Shown here one piece after another: positions 46,365 to 56,698 of a stretch of DNA of 64,000 nt. Position 1 is the stretch's first letter, and each line of letters begins with the position of its first letter. This DNA is from an uncultured Flavobacteriaceae bacterium (lineage in GTDB: Bacteria; Bacteroidota; Bacteroidia; Flavobacteriales; Flavobacteriaceae), in the NCBI GenBank assembly GCA_947494695.1, contig CANLWB010000009.1, positions 124,001 to 188,000 on the forward strand. The letters run 5' to 3'. A model generated the notes under the pieces. That model was not told where the DNA came from, ran no database searches, and saw only the letters and a list, made by a program, of their open reading frames with translations. The position numbers and the translations under genes were made by a program.

Positions 46365-46970
46365 ATGAAGATTAAATCCGCCGAATTCGTAATAAGCAAT
46401 TCTGATGTTGCCAAATGCCCAAAAAGCATGTTGCCGGAATATGCGTTTATAGGCCGAAGTAATGTAGGTAAGTCATCGCTTATAAATATGATTACTAGTC
46501 GGAAAAGCTTAGCTAAAACTTCCGGGAAACCCGGAAAAACCCAACTTATAAATCATTTTTTAATTAATAAGAATTGGCATCTGGTTGATTTACCGGGTTA
46601 CGGTTATGCACGTGTTTCTAAGAGCTCTAAAAAAACATTTCAAAAGTTTATTACTCAGTATTTTGAACATCGCCAGCAATTAGTTTCCGCCTTTGTTTTA
46701 GTAGATATTAGACACCAACCGCAACCCATAGATTTGGATTTCATGCAATGGTTAGGTGAACATGGGATTCCGTTTTCCATTATTTTCACAAAAGCAGACA
46801 AGCTAAGACCTAAAGCTATTGAAAACCATATTGAAGACTATAAAAATATTCTTTTAGAAACCTGGGAAGAGATGCCCAACTACTTTATAACCTCATCTTC
46901 AAAAACTATTGGAAAGGACGACGTTTTGGGCTATATAGATGGTTTGAATTCCAATATGGAATTGCATTAA
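46365..46970 (+). CDS. engB: Ribosome biogenesis GTP-binding protein EngB (YsxC)
   Basis: 201 aa, full length. Small essential GTPase for 50S subunit assembly. G1 FIGRSNVGKSSLINM, G2-region KPGKTQLINHF, G3 LVDLPGYGYARVSK, G4 IFTKADK and G5 TSSSKTIGKD are all present. Probably co-transcribed with the hydrolase gene 63 bp upstream. Confidence 0.97.
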   Translation: MKIKSAEFVISNSDVAKCPKSMLPEYAFIGRSNVGKSSLINMITSRKSLAKTSGKPGKTQLINHFLINKNWHLVDLPGYGYARVSKSSKKTFQKFITQYFEHRQQLVSAFVLVDIRHQPQPIDLDFMQWLGEHGIPFSIIFTKADKLRPKAIENHIEDYKNILLETWEEMPNYFITSSSKTIGKDDVLGYIDGLNSNMELH

Positions 46971-47036
46971 AACCATTTACAGTCATTATTACCCTAAGTC
47001 AAAACCTCTTATTGCAATCAAAACATAACCTACAAC

Positions 47037-47528
47037 ATGAAAAAAACTTTTACACTAAGCTTATTAATTACGATACTTTTTGCATGTCAAAATTCAGAAA
47101 AGAAAAGTAATCTGTTAACCGAAGAAAAAAAGATTGAAACAGACATTGAAAAACCCATTGAAAATGAAAAAACTATCAATTTTGAATCTAGTGTCGAGGT
47201 AAATTTAATTCATTGTAAAAATGAGAAGTTCACAATCAAGATAGATCGATTAAAAAATGGAGATGTTAGATATATCTCATGGAATAAACCCAAAACTACA
47301 ACGAACGAACCTGACTTAATACTTTTGAGTGGTAGTATTGAAAAACAGGGAACCGCTGGCGGCTATCATTTTCTATTCTCGCATGGGACATGGCAATATA
47401 TCATAGAGAATAATTTTATAGGAGAAACTGAAGAATCGATGGGTGTTTTTCTAAAACTGACCAACAACGGAAATGAAAAACTCTACACAAAAATGACCGA
47501 TTTAAAAAAGCAACCATTGCACCCCTAA
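47037..47528 (+). CDS. Hypothetical lipoprotein
   Basis: 163 aa. Signal sequence MKKTFTLSLLITILFAC with a lipobox-like LFAC, so Cys17 is the likely lipidated residue. A charged linker (about 20-45, Glu/Lys-rich) precedes a small beta domain (VRYISWNKPKTTTNEPDLIL, GTAGGYHFLFSHGTWQYII). The fold is not recognised. It is monocistronic by position, convergent with the permease gene. Confidence 0.75.
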   Translation: MKKTFTLSLLITILFACQNSEKKSNLLTEEKKIETDIEKPIENEKTINFESSVEVNLIHCKNEKFTIKIDRLKNGDVRYISWNKPKTTTNEPDLILLSGSIEKQGTAGGYHFLFSHGTWQYIIENNFIGETEESMGVFLKLTNNGNEKLYTKMTDLKKQPLHP

Positions 47529-47581
47529 AAATCAATATTGATATTCAAATCTAAGTAACGTGAGTTTCTATGTTAAGTAAG

Positions 47582-48676
47582 TTAACTTTTAACATCCAGA
47601 GCATCCCTTAACGCATTTCCAATCAACATAAAAGCCATTACCAAACTCATAATACAAAGTCCCGGTATAATGGCTAAATAAGGTTTACCTAGTATAATAT
47701 AGTTGTAGTGATCTTTAACCATAGCTCCCCAACTAGCCATTGGTGGTTGTGCTCCAATTCCCAGAAAACTAAGTCCGCTTTCTATAAGAATAGCACCTGC
47801 AAAATTAGCAGCTGAAATAACGATAACTGGTGCCATAATATTGGGCAAAATATGTCTGGTAATAATTCTCATATTACCAAAGCCTAATGCTCTTGAGGCT
47901 GTTACATACTGCATCTCTTTAACACTAATTATTTGTCCGCGTACCACCCTAGCCACCTCAACCCACATGGTGAGTCCAACGGCAATAAACACCTGCCAAA
48001 ACCCTTTACCAAGAGCCAGTGTAATGGCAATAACAAGTAATAGTGTAGGGATAGACCATGTTACATTAATAATCCACATAATGACGGCATCCACCTTGCC
48101 TCCAAAATAGCCCGCCATACTCCCCATAAAAACACCTATGAGTAATGAAATAAAAACAGCAACAAACCCTATGAAAAATGATATCCTTGCCCCCACCAGA
48201 ATACGACTTAACAAATCCCGCCCGTATTTATCGGTACCAAAAAGAAAGGTTCTATCGCTTATATAAGAGGCTGCATCTGCGTTCGGAAATACATTTAACG
48301 CAATTGTTTTTTCAACACCTTTAAGACCATCTACCGCATACTCCTGATAGGTTAATGAATTACCTGTAATCGCATATTCAGAGATTGGTACCTCGGTATC
48401 TGTATTACGCTTTCCGAAGAACACCTTACGCCATACACTTTGATCATTTATTATTTGAGATGGTATGGTAAGCATGGTTACATTAAAACCCGGCTTCTTA
48501 GAATGAATAGACAAATGCATTTGATTCGCAGATTGCGAGTTATCTGGAGCGAGAATATAGGCAAACACTGAAATTACACCTACAAATACAATAAAATAAA
48601 AACTAAAAACGCCCCAAAAATTCGTTTTAAATTTTTGGAGCGCGACATGTTTTAATGAGTTTGATTTATGACTCAT
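47582..48676 (-). CDS. ABC transporter permease (OppC/DppC family)
   Basis: 364 aa. An N-terminal membrane helix (GVFSFYFIVFVGVISVFAYIL) with an OppC_N-like start, a periplasmic insert of about 90 residues, then five helices of the binding-protein-dependent permease domain. The coupling EAA-like loop is ASRALGFGNMRIITRHILPN, followed by GLSFLGIGAQPPMASWG, typical of OppC/DppC. No partner permease, ATPase or binding protein is encoded nearby, so the complex is encoded elsewhere. The prc-like gene starts upstream, with a 9-bp gap between them. Confidence 0.9.
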   Translation of the reverse strand: MSHKSNSLKHVALQKFKTNFWGVFSFYFIVFVGVISVFAYILAPDNSQSANQMHLSIHSKKPGFNVTMLTIPSQIINDQSVWRKVFFGKRNTDTEVPISEYAITGNSLTYQEYAVDGLKGVEKTIALNVFPNADAASYISDRTFLFGTDKYGRDLLSRILVGARISFFIGFVAVFISLLIGVFMGSMAGYFGGKVDAVIMWIINVTWSIPTLLLVIAITLALGKGFWQVFIAVGLTMWVEVARVVRGQIISVKEMQYVTASRALGFGNMRIITRHILPNIMAPVIVISAANFAGAILIESGLSFLGIGAQPPMASWGAMVKDHYNYIILGKPYLAIIPGLCIMSLVMAFMLIGNALRDALDVKS

Positions 48677-48685
48677 ATATGGTGG

Positions 48686-50821
48686 TTACTTTCTTACCGT
48701 TGCTACTTTTTTAATGGGGTAAGATATTTTTAAATCTTGAAGAACATTTAACGCTTCTTCTATATAAACGTCTTTGCTTAAACTCTTGTGCCAACGCTTA
48801 CGCTTTTCTTTTAAGTCTGTTGTATCTTTTTTGAATAGCGATCGTTCATAGCCATGAGACTGAAACACTAAATCTGTTTGATATTTCGAAATGGCATCAA
48901 ACTTTTTAGACTCCTGTTTATTACGCTCCATCTGCGCTTTATACTTATTATAATTTAAAGAAAATACACGTTCGTCTATTTTGCGTTTTGCCCACTTAGC
49001 ATTTTCTTCAATAAGCTTTAATTGCTCATTGTTTACCATACGTGCTTTACTTCTTTTTATGGTTTCATTATAATCAAAGTAAGATTCCCATGGCGTATAC
49101 TCAGCGGCATCTATTTCATCCCATGGTAATGGGTTTTCTTTATCTTTTTCTCCTACATCAATAAAACTGAATCTCCCTGGCACCTTTACATCACTTTTCA
49201 CACCTTCAAGCTGTACCGAACCTCCGTTAATTCTGTAATACTTTTGGGTTGTTAAAGCTAACGCTCCTAAATCTCCACTGGTATTACTTCTAAGCATTTT
49301 ATTAAGGTTTATTACATTCTGTACTGTTCCTTTGCCGTAAGTCTGCTTACTTCCTATAATGATAGCTCGCTTGTAATCTTGCATGGCTGCTGCCATAATT
49401 TCAGATGCAGATGCTGATATCTCATTAACCAAAACAACTAATGGTCCATCCCAAGCAATAGACTTATCCATATCCTTTAAAACCTCTTTAGCCTCACCAG
49501 TAGATCGCACCTGTACTACAGGTCCTTCTTTAATAAATAATCCGGCCATATCAACAACAGCTGGTAAAGACCCTCCGCCATTATTTCTTAAGTCTAAAAC
49601 AATCCCTTCAATACCTTCTTCTTTTAAACGCTCAATTTCATGCTTTACATCTTTAGCGGCATTGACATTTTTATAATCTTTAAAGTCAACATAAAATGCG
49701 GGTAGATTAATAACGCCAAACATTTTTCCTCCTTTATTAACGACAGAAGACTTGGCATACGTTTCAACCAACTCAACGACATCCCTTGTTATTTCAATGT
49801 CTTTAATACTTCCATCTACTTTCTTAACGGTTAATGTTACTTTGGTTCCTTTTGGCCCTTTAATATATTTTATGGCATCGTTTATACGCATACCAACAAT
49901 ATTTATTGGATATTCTTCGTCTTCTTGTTTTACTTTTAAAATGACATCTTCTACTTCCAATTCCTTACTTCTCCAGGCAGGACCTCCTGAAATAAGCTCA
50001 ACTATTTTGATGTAATCCATTCTTTTTTGTAATCTGGCGCCAATCCCTTCCAATTTACCAGACATACGTTGATCGAAATCTTCTTTTCCCTTCGGTGCTA
50101 AATAGTACGTATGTGGATCGAATTCTTCAACTATGGTATTTACATAAATTGCAAACCAATCTTCACGTTGTAAATCGTCAATATTATCATTAAAATAGAT
50201 GTCTAAAGATTTTAAAGTTGCTTCTCTCGCCTCTCTTTCTATAACCGCTTCGGTTTTCATCACATACGACGGATCATTTTCTTTTGCTGCCTTTTCTTCA
50301 GAAAGAATGTCATCGTAATTAGAAATAGTTGAGAATTTTAGTTGCTTTCTCCAACGTTCCTTCATCTCTCTCTTGGTAGATACAAATTCGGTGTTTTCAT
50401 AGTTCGTATCAAATTGTTCATCTTTTGTGTAATCGAAAGGCTTAGACAAAACGTCTTTGTAGATCTCTTTGGCCTCCGATATTCTGGCAAGCAATCGCTC
50501 ATTTACCAGATTAAAAAATGTAATCTCCGTAGATTTAAGTTGGTTGTCCAAAAAGAATTTATACTTTTCAAAATCCTTATAATCAGACTCATAAAAATAT
50601 CTCTTAACAGGATCTAAAATCTCGACATAATCAGCGAATAAATTTGCAGAAAATTCATCATTCATAGCTATAGGATCAAAATGTCCCTGCTCTAAAACGA
50701 ATGTTATAATTTGAACTAATAATTTATCCTTATCTGGGTTACTAAACTTCTTCGTTGTAAAACTGCATGATCCGAACGCCAATAACAGAAGAAGTGACAA
50801 GATTTTATAATTCCTTTTCAT
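48686..50821 (-). CDS. prc: Tail-specific protease (Prc/Tsp, S41 family)
   Basis: 711 aa from the ATG at 50821 (an ATG at 50833 is 4 codons earlier). Signal MKRNYKILSLLLLLAFGSC ends in a lipobox, so it is probably a lipoprotein of the envelope. An N-terminal helical domain, a PDZ domain (about 250-330; GIGARLQKRMDYIKIVELI), and the S41 core with GIVLDLRNNGGGSLPAVV, VNEISASASEIMAAAMQDY (catalytic Ser) and GSKQTYGKGTVQ (catalytic Lys). The long C-terminal domain is of the Tsp type. It degrades or trims periplasmic proteins from the C-terminus. Confidence 0.94.
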   Translation of the reverse strand: MKRNYKILSLLLLLAFGSCSFTTKKFSNPDKDKLLVQIITFVLEQGHFDPIAMNDEFSANLFADYVEILDPVKRYFYESDYKDFEKYKFFLDNQLKSTEITFFNLVNERLLARISEAKEIYKDVLSKPFDYTKDEQFDTNYENTEFVSTKREMKERWRKQLKFSTISNYDDILSEEKAAKENDPSYVMKTEAVIEREAREATLKSLDIYFNDNIDDLQREDWFAIYVNTIVEEFDPHTYYLAPKGKEDFDQRMSGKLEGIGARLQKRMDYIKIVELISGGPAWRSKELEVEDVILKVKQEDEEYPINIVGMRINDAIKYIKGPKGTKVTLTVKKVDGSIKDIEITRDVVELVETYAKSSVVNKGGKMFGVINLPAFYVDFKDYKNVNAAKDVKHEIERLKEEGIEGIVLDLRNNGGGSLPAVVDMAGLFIKEGPVVQVRSTGEAKEVLKDMDKSIAWDGPLVVLVNEISASASEIMAAAMQDYKRAIIIGSKQTYGKGTVQNVINLNKMLRSNTSGDLGALALTTQKYYRINGGSVQLEGVKSDVKVPGRFSFIDVGEKDKENPLPWDEIDAAEYTPWESYFDYNETIKRSKARMVNNEQLKLIEENAKWAKRKIDERVFSLNYNKYKAQMERNKQESKKFDAISKYQTDLVFQSHGYERSLFKKDTTDLKEKRKRWHKSLSKDVYIEEALNVLQDLKISYPIKKVATVRK

Positions 50822-50996
50822 AATATTTCTCATCTATTAATCTTTTAATATTCTATCTAAAATACAATATATTTTTCACTAAAATAAAGAAAATATCATG
50901 CCAATAAAGACAATCGCACCTAATTTTTTGTTAAACCTAATAAATTAACATTTAACTCCCGAAATTGTGTATTTTAGCGATGTTTAAAGGAAAAAA

Positions 50997-51773
50997 ATGA
51001 CAGAAAAACCACTTATTTTAGTCACGAACGACGATGGTATTAATGCTCCGGGTATTAGAACCTTAGTTTCTATTATGAATACTATTGGGGAGGTTGTGGT
51101 CGTTGCTCCCGATAGTCCTCAAAGTGGAATGGGTCATGCCATTACATTAGACTCCACACTTTACGCAGAACGGGTGTATATGGATGACGGACCTCAAATT
51201 GAATATAGCTGTTCTGGCACACCGGCAGATTGTGTAAAGTTAGCCATTAGAGAATTGTTAGATCGTAAACCAGATCTCTGTGTTTCGGGTATTAACCACG
51301 GGTCTAATTCTTCTATAAATGTGATTTATTCGGGAACCATGAGTGCAGCAATCGAAGCTGGAATTGAGGGTATTCCTGCCGTTGGTTTTTCGCTTCTGGA
51401 TTATACCTGGAATGCCAACTTTGAACCCTCACAGGAGTTCGTAAAAACCGTTACTCAACAAATTTTACAAAACCGCTTACCTAATGGTGTTGTGTTGAAT
51501 GTTAATATTCCCAATATCCCCAAAGACGACATTAAGGGCATTAAGGTTTGTAGGCAGGCCAGAGCAAACTGGGTAGAAGAATTTGACAAACGTAAAAGCC
51601 CACAAGGCAAGGATTATTATTGGCTTACCGGTAAATTCGTGAATTTAGATGGTGGTGAGGATACTGATGAATGGGCTTTGGAACAAGGATATATTTCGGT
51701 GGTTCCAATTCAATTTGACTTAACGGCACACCAGTACATAAAAGACCTAAATACCTGGAAATTGAATGATTAA
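50997..51773 (+). CDS. surE: 5'/3'-nucleotidase SurE
   Basis: 258 aa. Metal-dependent phosphatase for nucleoside monophosphates. ILVTNDDGINAPGIRTL at the N-terminus gives the metal-binding Asp12-Asp13, VAPDSPQSGMGHAITL holds the Ser, and VSGINHGSNSSINVIYSGTMSAAIEA carries the Asn ligand and phosphate loop. Full length. The stop overlaps the start of the next gene by 8 bp; lpxB follows that. Confidence 0.97.
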   Translation: MTEKPLILVTNDDGINAPGIRTLVSIMNTIGEVVVVAPDSPQSGMGHAITLDSTLYAERVYMDDGPQIEYSCSGTPADCVKLAIRELLDRKPDLCVSGINHGSNSSINVIYSGTMSAAIEAGIEGIPAVGFSLLDYTWNANFEPSQEFVKTVTQQILQNRLPNGVVLNVNIPNIPKDDIKGIKVCRQARANWVEEFDKRKSPQGKDYYWLTGKFVNLDGGEDTDEWALEQGYISVVPIQFDLTAHQYIKDLNTWKLND

Positions 51774-52050
51774 AAAAGACATTTTTATAGGAATATGTGT
51801 TGGCTTAATAGCGAATGCTATTGGCTTATTTTTCTCTGCTACCGCCTTAGGACAAGGAGAAGATTTTGTGACGGTTATTAAAGCCGCAGCTCAAGAAGGC
51901 TTTTTAGGTAAATTAATTAGCCTGGGAGCTATTTTGAATTTAATAGCCTTTTTTATCTTTATTAAAAAGAAACAAGATTACAGAGCCAGAGGAGTTTTGC
52001 TGATTACTGTTTTTGTTGCTGTATTTACATTTGTTTTTAAACTTTTTTAG
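51766..52050 (+). CDS. Small membrane protein, unknown
   Basis: 94 aa with three predicted membrane helices (IFIGICVGLIANAIGLFFSA, LGAILNLIAFFIFI, VLLITVFVAVFTFVFKLF). It overlaps the end of surE by 8 bp and lies 47 bp before lpxB, so it is translationally linked to surE. Function unknown. Confidence 0.8.
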   Translation: MIKKDIFIGICVGLIANAIGLFFSATALGQGEDFVTVIKAAAQEGFLGKLISLGAILNLIAFFIFIKKKQDYRARGVLLITVFVAVFTFVFKLF

Positions 52051-52097
52051 ATAGTTTATCTAATATCTCATTACCTTTACGAGGCAATTTTAGGCAG

Positions 52098-53207
52098 ATG
52101 AAATATTACATTTTGGCTGGAGAAGCATCCGGCGATTTACATGGTTCTAATTTAATAAAAGCATTGCTCAAAGAAGATGTTAATGCTAACATTAGATTTT
52201 GGGGAGGTGACCTCATGCAAGCTGCGGGAGGAACTTTGGTAAAGCACTATAAGGAAAGAGCGTTTATGGGGTTTACCGAAGTGATTATGAACCTTTCTAA
52301 AATCTTTAAACTCATTTCTTTTTGCAAAAGCGACATTAAAGCATTTCATCCCGATGTTATTATTTTTATAGATAATTCGGGGTTCAATTTGCGAATTGCC
52401 AAGTGGGCGAAACAACATAACTTTAAAACCAACTATTATATTTCTCCGCAGGTTTGGGCATCTAGGGCTGGCCGGGTTAAAGCCATAAAACGTGACATTG
52501 ACGCCATGTATGTTATCCTGCCTTTCGTAGAACGCTTTTATAAAAAATATGATTATAATGTTACCTTTGTAGGCCATCCTTTAATTGATGCCATTAGCCA
52601 TAGAAAACAGGTCGACGAATTAAGGTTTAGAAAAGAACATGACTTAAACGAGAAGCCCATTATTGCGCTATTACCAGGAAGTAGGAAACAAGAAATCACC
52701 AAAATGCTTTCGGTCATGCTAAGTCTGGTTGAAAGCTATTCTAACTATCAATTTGTAATTGCAGGAGCCCCTAGTCAGGATTATAATTTCTACAGCTCTT
52801 TTATAACGTCTGAGAACGTTAAGTTTATTTCGAATAAAACTTACGATTTATTGAGTGTTTCCTTTGCTGCGCTAGTAACTTCGGGGACAGCAACACTTGA
52901 AACTGCCTTATTTAAAGTACCTCAGGTGGTATGCTATAAGGGAGGTAATCTCTCTTATCAAATAGCAAAACGAATTATTACCTTAAAGTTCATTTCTCTG
53001 GTTAATTTAATCATGGACAAGGAAGTTGTTACAGAGCTTATTCAACATGATTTTAATGACAAAAGACTTCGAGAGGAACTTGACAAAATTCTGGATTCGG
53101 ACCTTCGAAACCGGTTTTTCTTAGATTACTACGATCTGGAAAAAGCTCTTGGTGGTAGAGGCGCCAGTGAAAAGACTGCTAAACTCATATATAAAGGCCT
53201 AAACTAG
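52098..53207 (+). CDS. lpxB: Lipid-A-disaccharide synthase LpxB
   Basis: 369 aa. It joins lipid X and UDP-diacylglucosamine to form the lipid A disaccharide, so this is a Gram-negative with LPS. MKYYILAGEASGDLHGSNLIKAL, FIDNSGFNLRIAKWAK, YYISPQVWASRAGRVKAIK, ALLPGSRKQEITKML and VTSGTATLETALFKVPQVVCYK are the family motifs. Third gene of the surE operon. Confidence 0.97.
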   Translation: MKYYILAGEASGDLHGSNLIKALLKEDVNANIRFWGGDLMQAAGGTLVKHYKERAFMGFTEVIMNLSKIFKLISFCKSDIKAFHPDVIIFIDNSGFNLRIAKWAKQHNFKTNYYISPQVWASRAGRVKAIKRDIDAMYVILPFVERFYKKYDYNVTFVGHPLIDAISHRKQVDELRFRKEHDLNEKPIIALLPGSRKQEITKMLSVMLSLVESYSNYQFVIAGAPSQDYNFYSSFITSENVKFISNKTYDLLSVSFAALVTSGTATLETALFKVPQVVCYKGGNLSYQIAKRIITLKFISLVNLIMDKEVVTELIQHDFNDKRLREELDKILDSDLRNRFFLDYYDLEKALGGRGASEKTAKLIYKGLN

Positions 53208-53319
53208 TATCTGAGAACACACGTGCTAATTCACATATGTTTGGGTAAGATTCTATGTCTTTACCAAAAAACTGTACTCTGTTATATCTGTAAATGACAT
53301 AAGCCAATTAACACAGGGA

Positions 53320-53694
53320 TTACGACTTTAATGGGACCTTTAACTTATATCTTGAATAAAAATGAGTAATCAAAAACCAGACATAGAGTAATGTAGAAGC
53401 CCTATTCGAGTACCAATCCAATATATTCATAAAATACACATCAATGAAGAATACACCCAATAATGGGATTATGAGAAGAGCAATCCAATAGTTTTGTTGC
53501 ATCAAATTACTGGTTATTATATAATGACTAAAAGCTCTGATTAATAGTGCCGGAACGATGATTGCTAGTACAGAAAATCGGCCAAGAATTGTTCTCAAAT
53601 AGGCATAACCTAATCCTAAAATTAGGACAATACAAACTAAAACAATAAAATAAAGGACTCTATTAAAAGGCTTTGTTTTTTTCATCCAACACAT
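53320..53694 (-). CDS. Small membrane protein, unknown
   Basis: 124 aa with four likely membrane helices (VLYFIVLVCIVLILGLGYAYL, FSVLAIIVPALLIRAF, YWIALLIIPLLGVFFIDVYF, TLLYVWFLITHFY). The basic N-terminal MKKTKPFNR gives an alternative start at the fourth codon. No family is recognised. It stands alone between convergent lpxB and a divergent peptidase gene. Confidence 0.65.
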   Translation of the reverse strand: MCWMKKTKPFNRVLYFIVLVCIVLILGLGYAYLRTILGRFSVLAIIVPALLIRAFSHYIITSNLMQQNYWIALLIIPLLGVFFIDVYFMNILDWYSNRASTLLYVWFLITHFYSRYKLKVPLKS

Positions 53695-54049
53695 ATATTC
53701 ATAATTATTTTCTCACTTCCCCATTAGTATTTAATGTTCAAAACATGTTACAATTACTTTATGTTTTTTTCAGTAAATCATCTTTATCTATTGACACTGT
53801 TCATTTTATTTCCCGCAAAACAACCTTCAATTCCATTTTTTATGCTAATAAAATAAGCTGACTATGTTCTTAAAAATCAATTGAAAGTAAAGGACAAAAC
53901 AGCATCGATAAGCACGACTACCGAAAATAAAAAACAATTGTATGTTATTTTATATTAAATTTACAAGTAGAAGTCCTTTTGAACTTTTTCCCTTCAATTA
54001 AAAAAGTTTAAATGATTTCTTAGTAACCCTAACCTACTTTAGTAAATAC
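53695..54049. other. 355-bp intergenic region, nothing recognised
   Basis: AT-rich divergent spacer. TACTTTAG just before the NlpC/P60 gene could be a weak -7 element. The short plus-strand frame from 53673 has no coding character. Confidence 0.45.
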
Positions 54050-54586
54050 ATGCAAAGAGTAATCATTATTCTATTAGTCATTTTAAGCTTCGCTAGTTGT
54101 AAATCCTCTAAACGTGTGAAGCCTAAAAAAGAAACAACCTATGTGATAGGAGCTCCCAAAAAAAATAGTAAAAAAGTTCGAAAAGGTAAAGGCAAAGTAA
54201 GTAAAGCAGATAAAATTGCAACTTATGCCAAACAGTTTCAAGGGGTACGTTATAAGTGGGGAGGTACTACAAAATCTGGCATGGACTGCTCCGGACTTGT
54301 TTATAGATCATTTGATGCCCATGATATTACACTTCCAAGAATTTCAAGAGATATTGCCAGAAAAGGAAATAAAATTGCATTAAGGCAAGTACAAAAAGGT
54401 GATTTACTTTTTTTTAAAACGGGAAAAAGAGGGCGACACCGAATTAACCATGTGGGACTGGTCTTAAATTCAAAGTCCGGAACCATTAGTTTTATTCACG
54501 CCACGAACAGCAGAGGCGTTATTATATCTAATTTTTCGGAAAAATATTGGAAATCTGCTTTCGTTGAAGCTCGTAGAATTTTGTAA
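54050..54586 (+). CDS. NlpC/P60 (C40) peptidase, lipoprotein
   Basis: 178 aa. Signal MQRVIIILLVILSFASC with Cys17 as likely lipid site, a very basic linker (RVKPKKETT, KKVRKGKGKVSKADK), then the NlpC/P60 domain: YKWGGTTKSGMDCSGLVYRSF with the catalytic Cys, RINHVGLVL with the His and FIHATNSRGV with the third polar residue. It cleaves peptide cross-links in peptidoglycan, probably from the outer or inner membrane surface. It precedes comEC by 23 bp on the same strand. Confidence 0.93.
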   Translation: MQRVIIILLVILSFASCKSSKRVKPKKETTYVIGAPKKNSKKVRKGKGKVSKADKIATYAKQFQGVRYKWGGTTKSGMDCSGLVYRSFDAHDITLPRISRDIARKGNKIALRQVQKGDLLFFKTGKRGRHRINHVGLVLNSKSGTISFIHATNSRGVIISNFSEKYWKSAFVEARRIL

Positions 54587-54609
54587 GTTATTTCGTATAT
54601 TGCATTTTT

Positions 54610-56649
54610 ATGCATTTACTAAATTTTGCCTTTATTAAATTAACAACCTGCCTTATTATTGGCATTGTTATTGGCTCAACATACACCATTTCCCTTCCTC
54701 TGTCTTTAGGTATAACAGCCTCTCTCTCCGTCATATTATCGTTTTGCTATGTTATTGCTCGAAAACCTTTTGTTCAAAATGGTTGGTTTGGTATCGTTTC
54801 TTTGGTAAGTATGCTAAGTATTGGTGTTCTCGTAGTAAACATTCATGACAACAAAAACAGCCTCAAACATTACACAAATCAAATTTCTGTTGAAAACGAC
54901 GCCCTAAATGTCATCACTTTTCGAATAAAAGAGGTTTTAAAGCCTGGAATTTTTCATGACAAATATGTTATTGATTTACTAAAAATTAACGAAAACCAAG
55001 TGAACGGCAAGTCACTTTTAAGCATTGAAAAGGATTCCACAAAAACCCCATTAAGAGTTGATGATATTTTTACTTGTAAAATGGCTTTTAAAGCCATTAC
55101 TCCACCATTAAACCCAAATCAATTCAATTATAAAAACTACCTGAATAAAAAATACATTTACCATCAGCTATTCACTTCAAATGAAGCTCTTTTCAAGAGA
55201 AGTTCAGAACGGCATACTTTATATGGGTGGGCCGACAATATTCGAAATCATATCAACCAAAAACTTAAACACTACAATTTTAAACCTGATGAACTTGCCA
55301 TTATCAATGCATTACTTTTAGGGCAACGTCACGATATTGACAAGGACATTTATTCCAATTTCGTTAATGCCGGAGCCATTCATATTTTGGCTGTATCGGG
55401 TTTACACGTTGGTATTATTTTAATGATTCTAAATGTTATGCTTTCTCCTTTTAAGCGTATGGCATACGGAAACCTGATAACGACAATCATTATTGTAATC
55501 CTCTTATGGTGCTTCGCACTTATTGCTGGACTATCGCCCTCTGTAACCAGGGCTGTGACTATGTTTAGCATCCTTACCGTTGCAATGAATTTAAAAAGAC
55601 CAACTCATATTTACAATACTTTAGCCATATCGATGTTCTTAATTTTGTTATTTAAACCACTCGCTTTATTTGATGTTGGATTTCAACTGAGTTATCTCGC
55701 TGTATTAGCTATCGTTACTCTAGACCCGCTTATCTATAAACGTTGGAAACCAAAATCAAAGCTCGTTGATTTCTACTGGCACACGTTTACTGTTACCGTT
55801 TCTGCTCAATTGGGAATTCTCCCTTTAAGCTTGTTTTACTTTCATCAATTTCCAGGCTTGTTTTTTATATCCAACATGGTTATTATACCATGTCTTGGCG
55901 TCGTTTTAGGTTTTGGGATTCTCGTAATAGCTTTGGCATTATTAAACTGGCTCCCTCAATTTATTGCAGATGCTTACGAGTATATTATTGCTTTTATGAA
56001 AGTATTTGCTGGTTGGGTCTCTAAACAAGAAACCTTTCTTTTTAAAGACATTCCCTTCTCCATTTTAAACCTTCTTGCCGTTTATCTTATTATTATCGGC
56101 CTGATAAAACTTCTAAAAAAATGGCATTATTCTAATCTGAGATATGTATTATTCACAGTGGCAATATTCCAGGGTATTTTAGTCTATAACAATTTCGTTA
56201 AACAAGACAATGCGTTCATTATTTTTCATAAAAACAGGCATAGCCTCATTGGCCATACCACACATCATAAAATAGTTATTAGTCATGACCTCGAGCCCCC
56301 TAATACTTCAGAGCATGGTATAATACGAGATTACATTGTGAATAATCACATTGAAGTTGTTGAAAACGATTCGCTACAATCTATTTACCTCTTTAACAAT
56401 AAAAAACTGTTAGTTGTAGACAGCCTGGGGATTTATAATATCAAATCGTTTGAGCCGGATTATGTTTTGCTTAGGCAATCTCCAAAAATAAATCTAAATC
56501 GACTTATCGACTCAATAACTCCGAAATATGTTATTGCAGATGGAAGTAATTACAAATCGTATATAGAAACCTGGAAAGGTATTTGTAAAAAGAGAAAACT
56601 TCCATTTCACCAAACTGACAAACAGGGTGCCTTTATTATTAGGTATTAG
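54610..56649 (+). CDS. comEC: ComEC/Rec2-type DNA uptake channel
   Basis: 679 aa. N-terminal membrane helices and a DUF4131-like OB region (about 25-190), then the Competence domain with INALLLGQRHDIDKDIYSNFVNAGAIHILAVSGLHVGII, the family hallmark, and GLSPSVTRAVTMFSI. The last 150 residues do not show the HxHxDH metallo-beta-lactamase motif seen in Bacillus ComEC, as is common in Bacteroidetes forms. The protein should carry single-stranded DNA across the inner membrane. Confidence 0.92.
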   Translation: MHLLNFAFIKLTTCLIIGIVIGSTYTISLPLSLGITASLSVILSFCYVIARKPFVQNGWFGIVSLVSMLSIGVLVVNIHDNKNSLKHYTNQISVENDALNVITFRIKEVLKPGIFHDKYVIDLLKINENQVNGKSLLSIEKDSTKTPLRVDDIFTCKMAFKAITPPLNPNQFNYKNYLNKKYIYHQLFTSNEALFKRSSERHTLYGWADNIRNHINQKLKHYNFKPDELAIINALLLGQRHDIDKDIYSNFVNAGAIHILAVSGLHVGIILMILNVMLSPFKRMAYGNLITTIIIVILLWCFALIAGLSPSVTRAVTMFSILTVAMNLKRPTHIYNTLAISMFLILLFKPLALFDVGFQLSYLAVLAIVTLDPLIYKRWKPKSKLVDFYWHTFTVTVSAQLGILPLSLFYFHQFPGLFFISNMVIIPCLGVVLGFGILVIALALLNWLPQFIADAYEYIIAFMKVFAGWVSKQETFLFKDIPFSILNLLAVYLIIIGLIKLLKKWHYSNLRYVLFTVAIFQGILVYNNFVKQDNAFIIFHKNRHSLIGHTTHHKIVISHDLEPPNTSEHGIIRDYIVNNHIEVVENDSLQSIYLFNNKKLLVVDSLGIYNIKSFEPDYVLLRQSPKINLNRLIDSITPKYVIADGSNYKSYIETWKGICKKRKLPFHQTDKQGAFIIRY

Positions 56650-56698
56650 TTTACTTCTCGATAAGGGGGTTGAAATAATGAACCACCTTCCTTATACG

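Noticed and set aside
56650-56698. Bidirectional terminator between comEC and the thioredoxin-like gene
   Set aside because: An 8-of-9 bp inverted repeat is visible, but there is no T tract on either strand.
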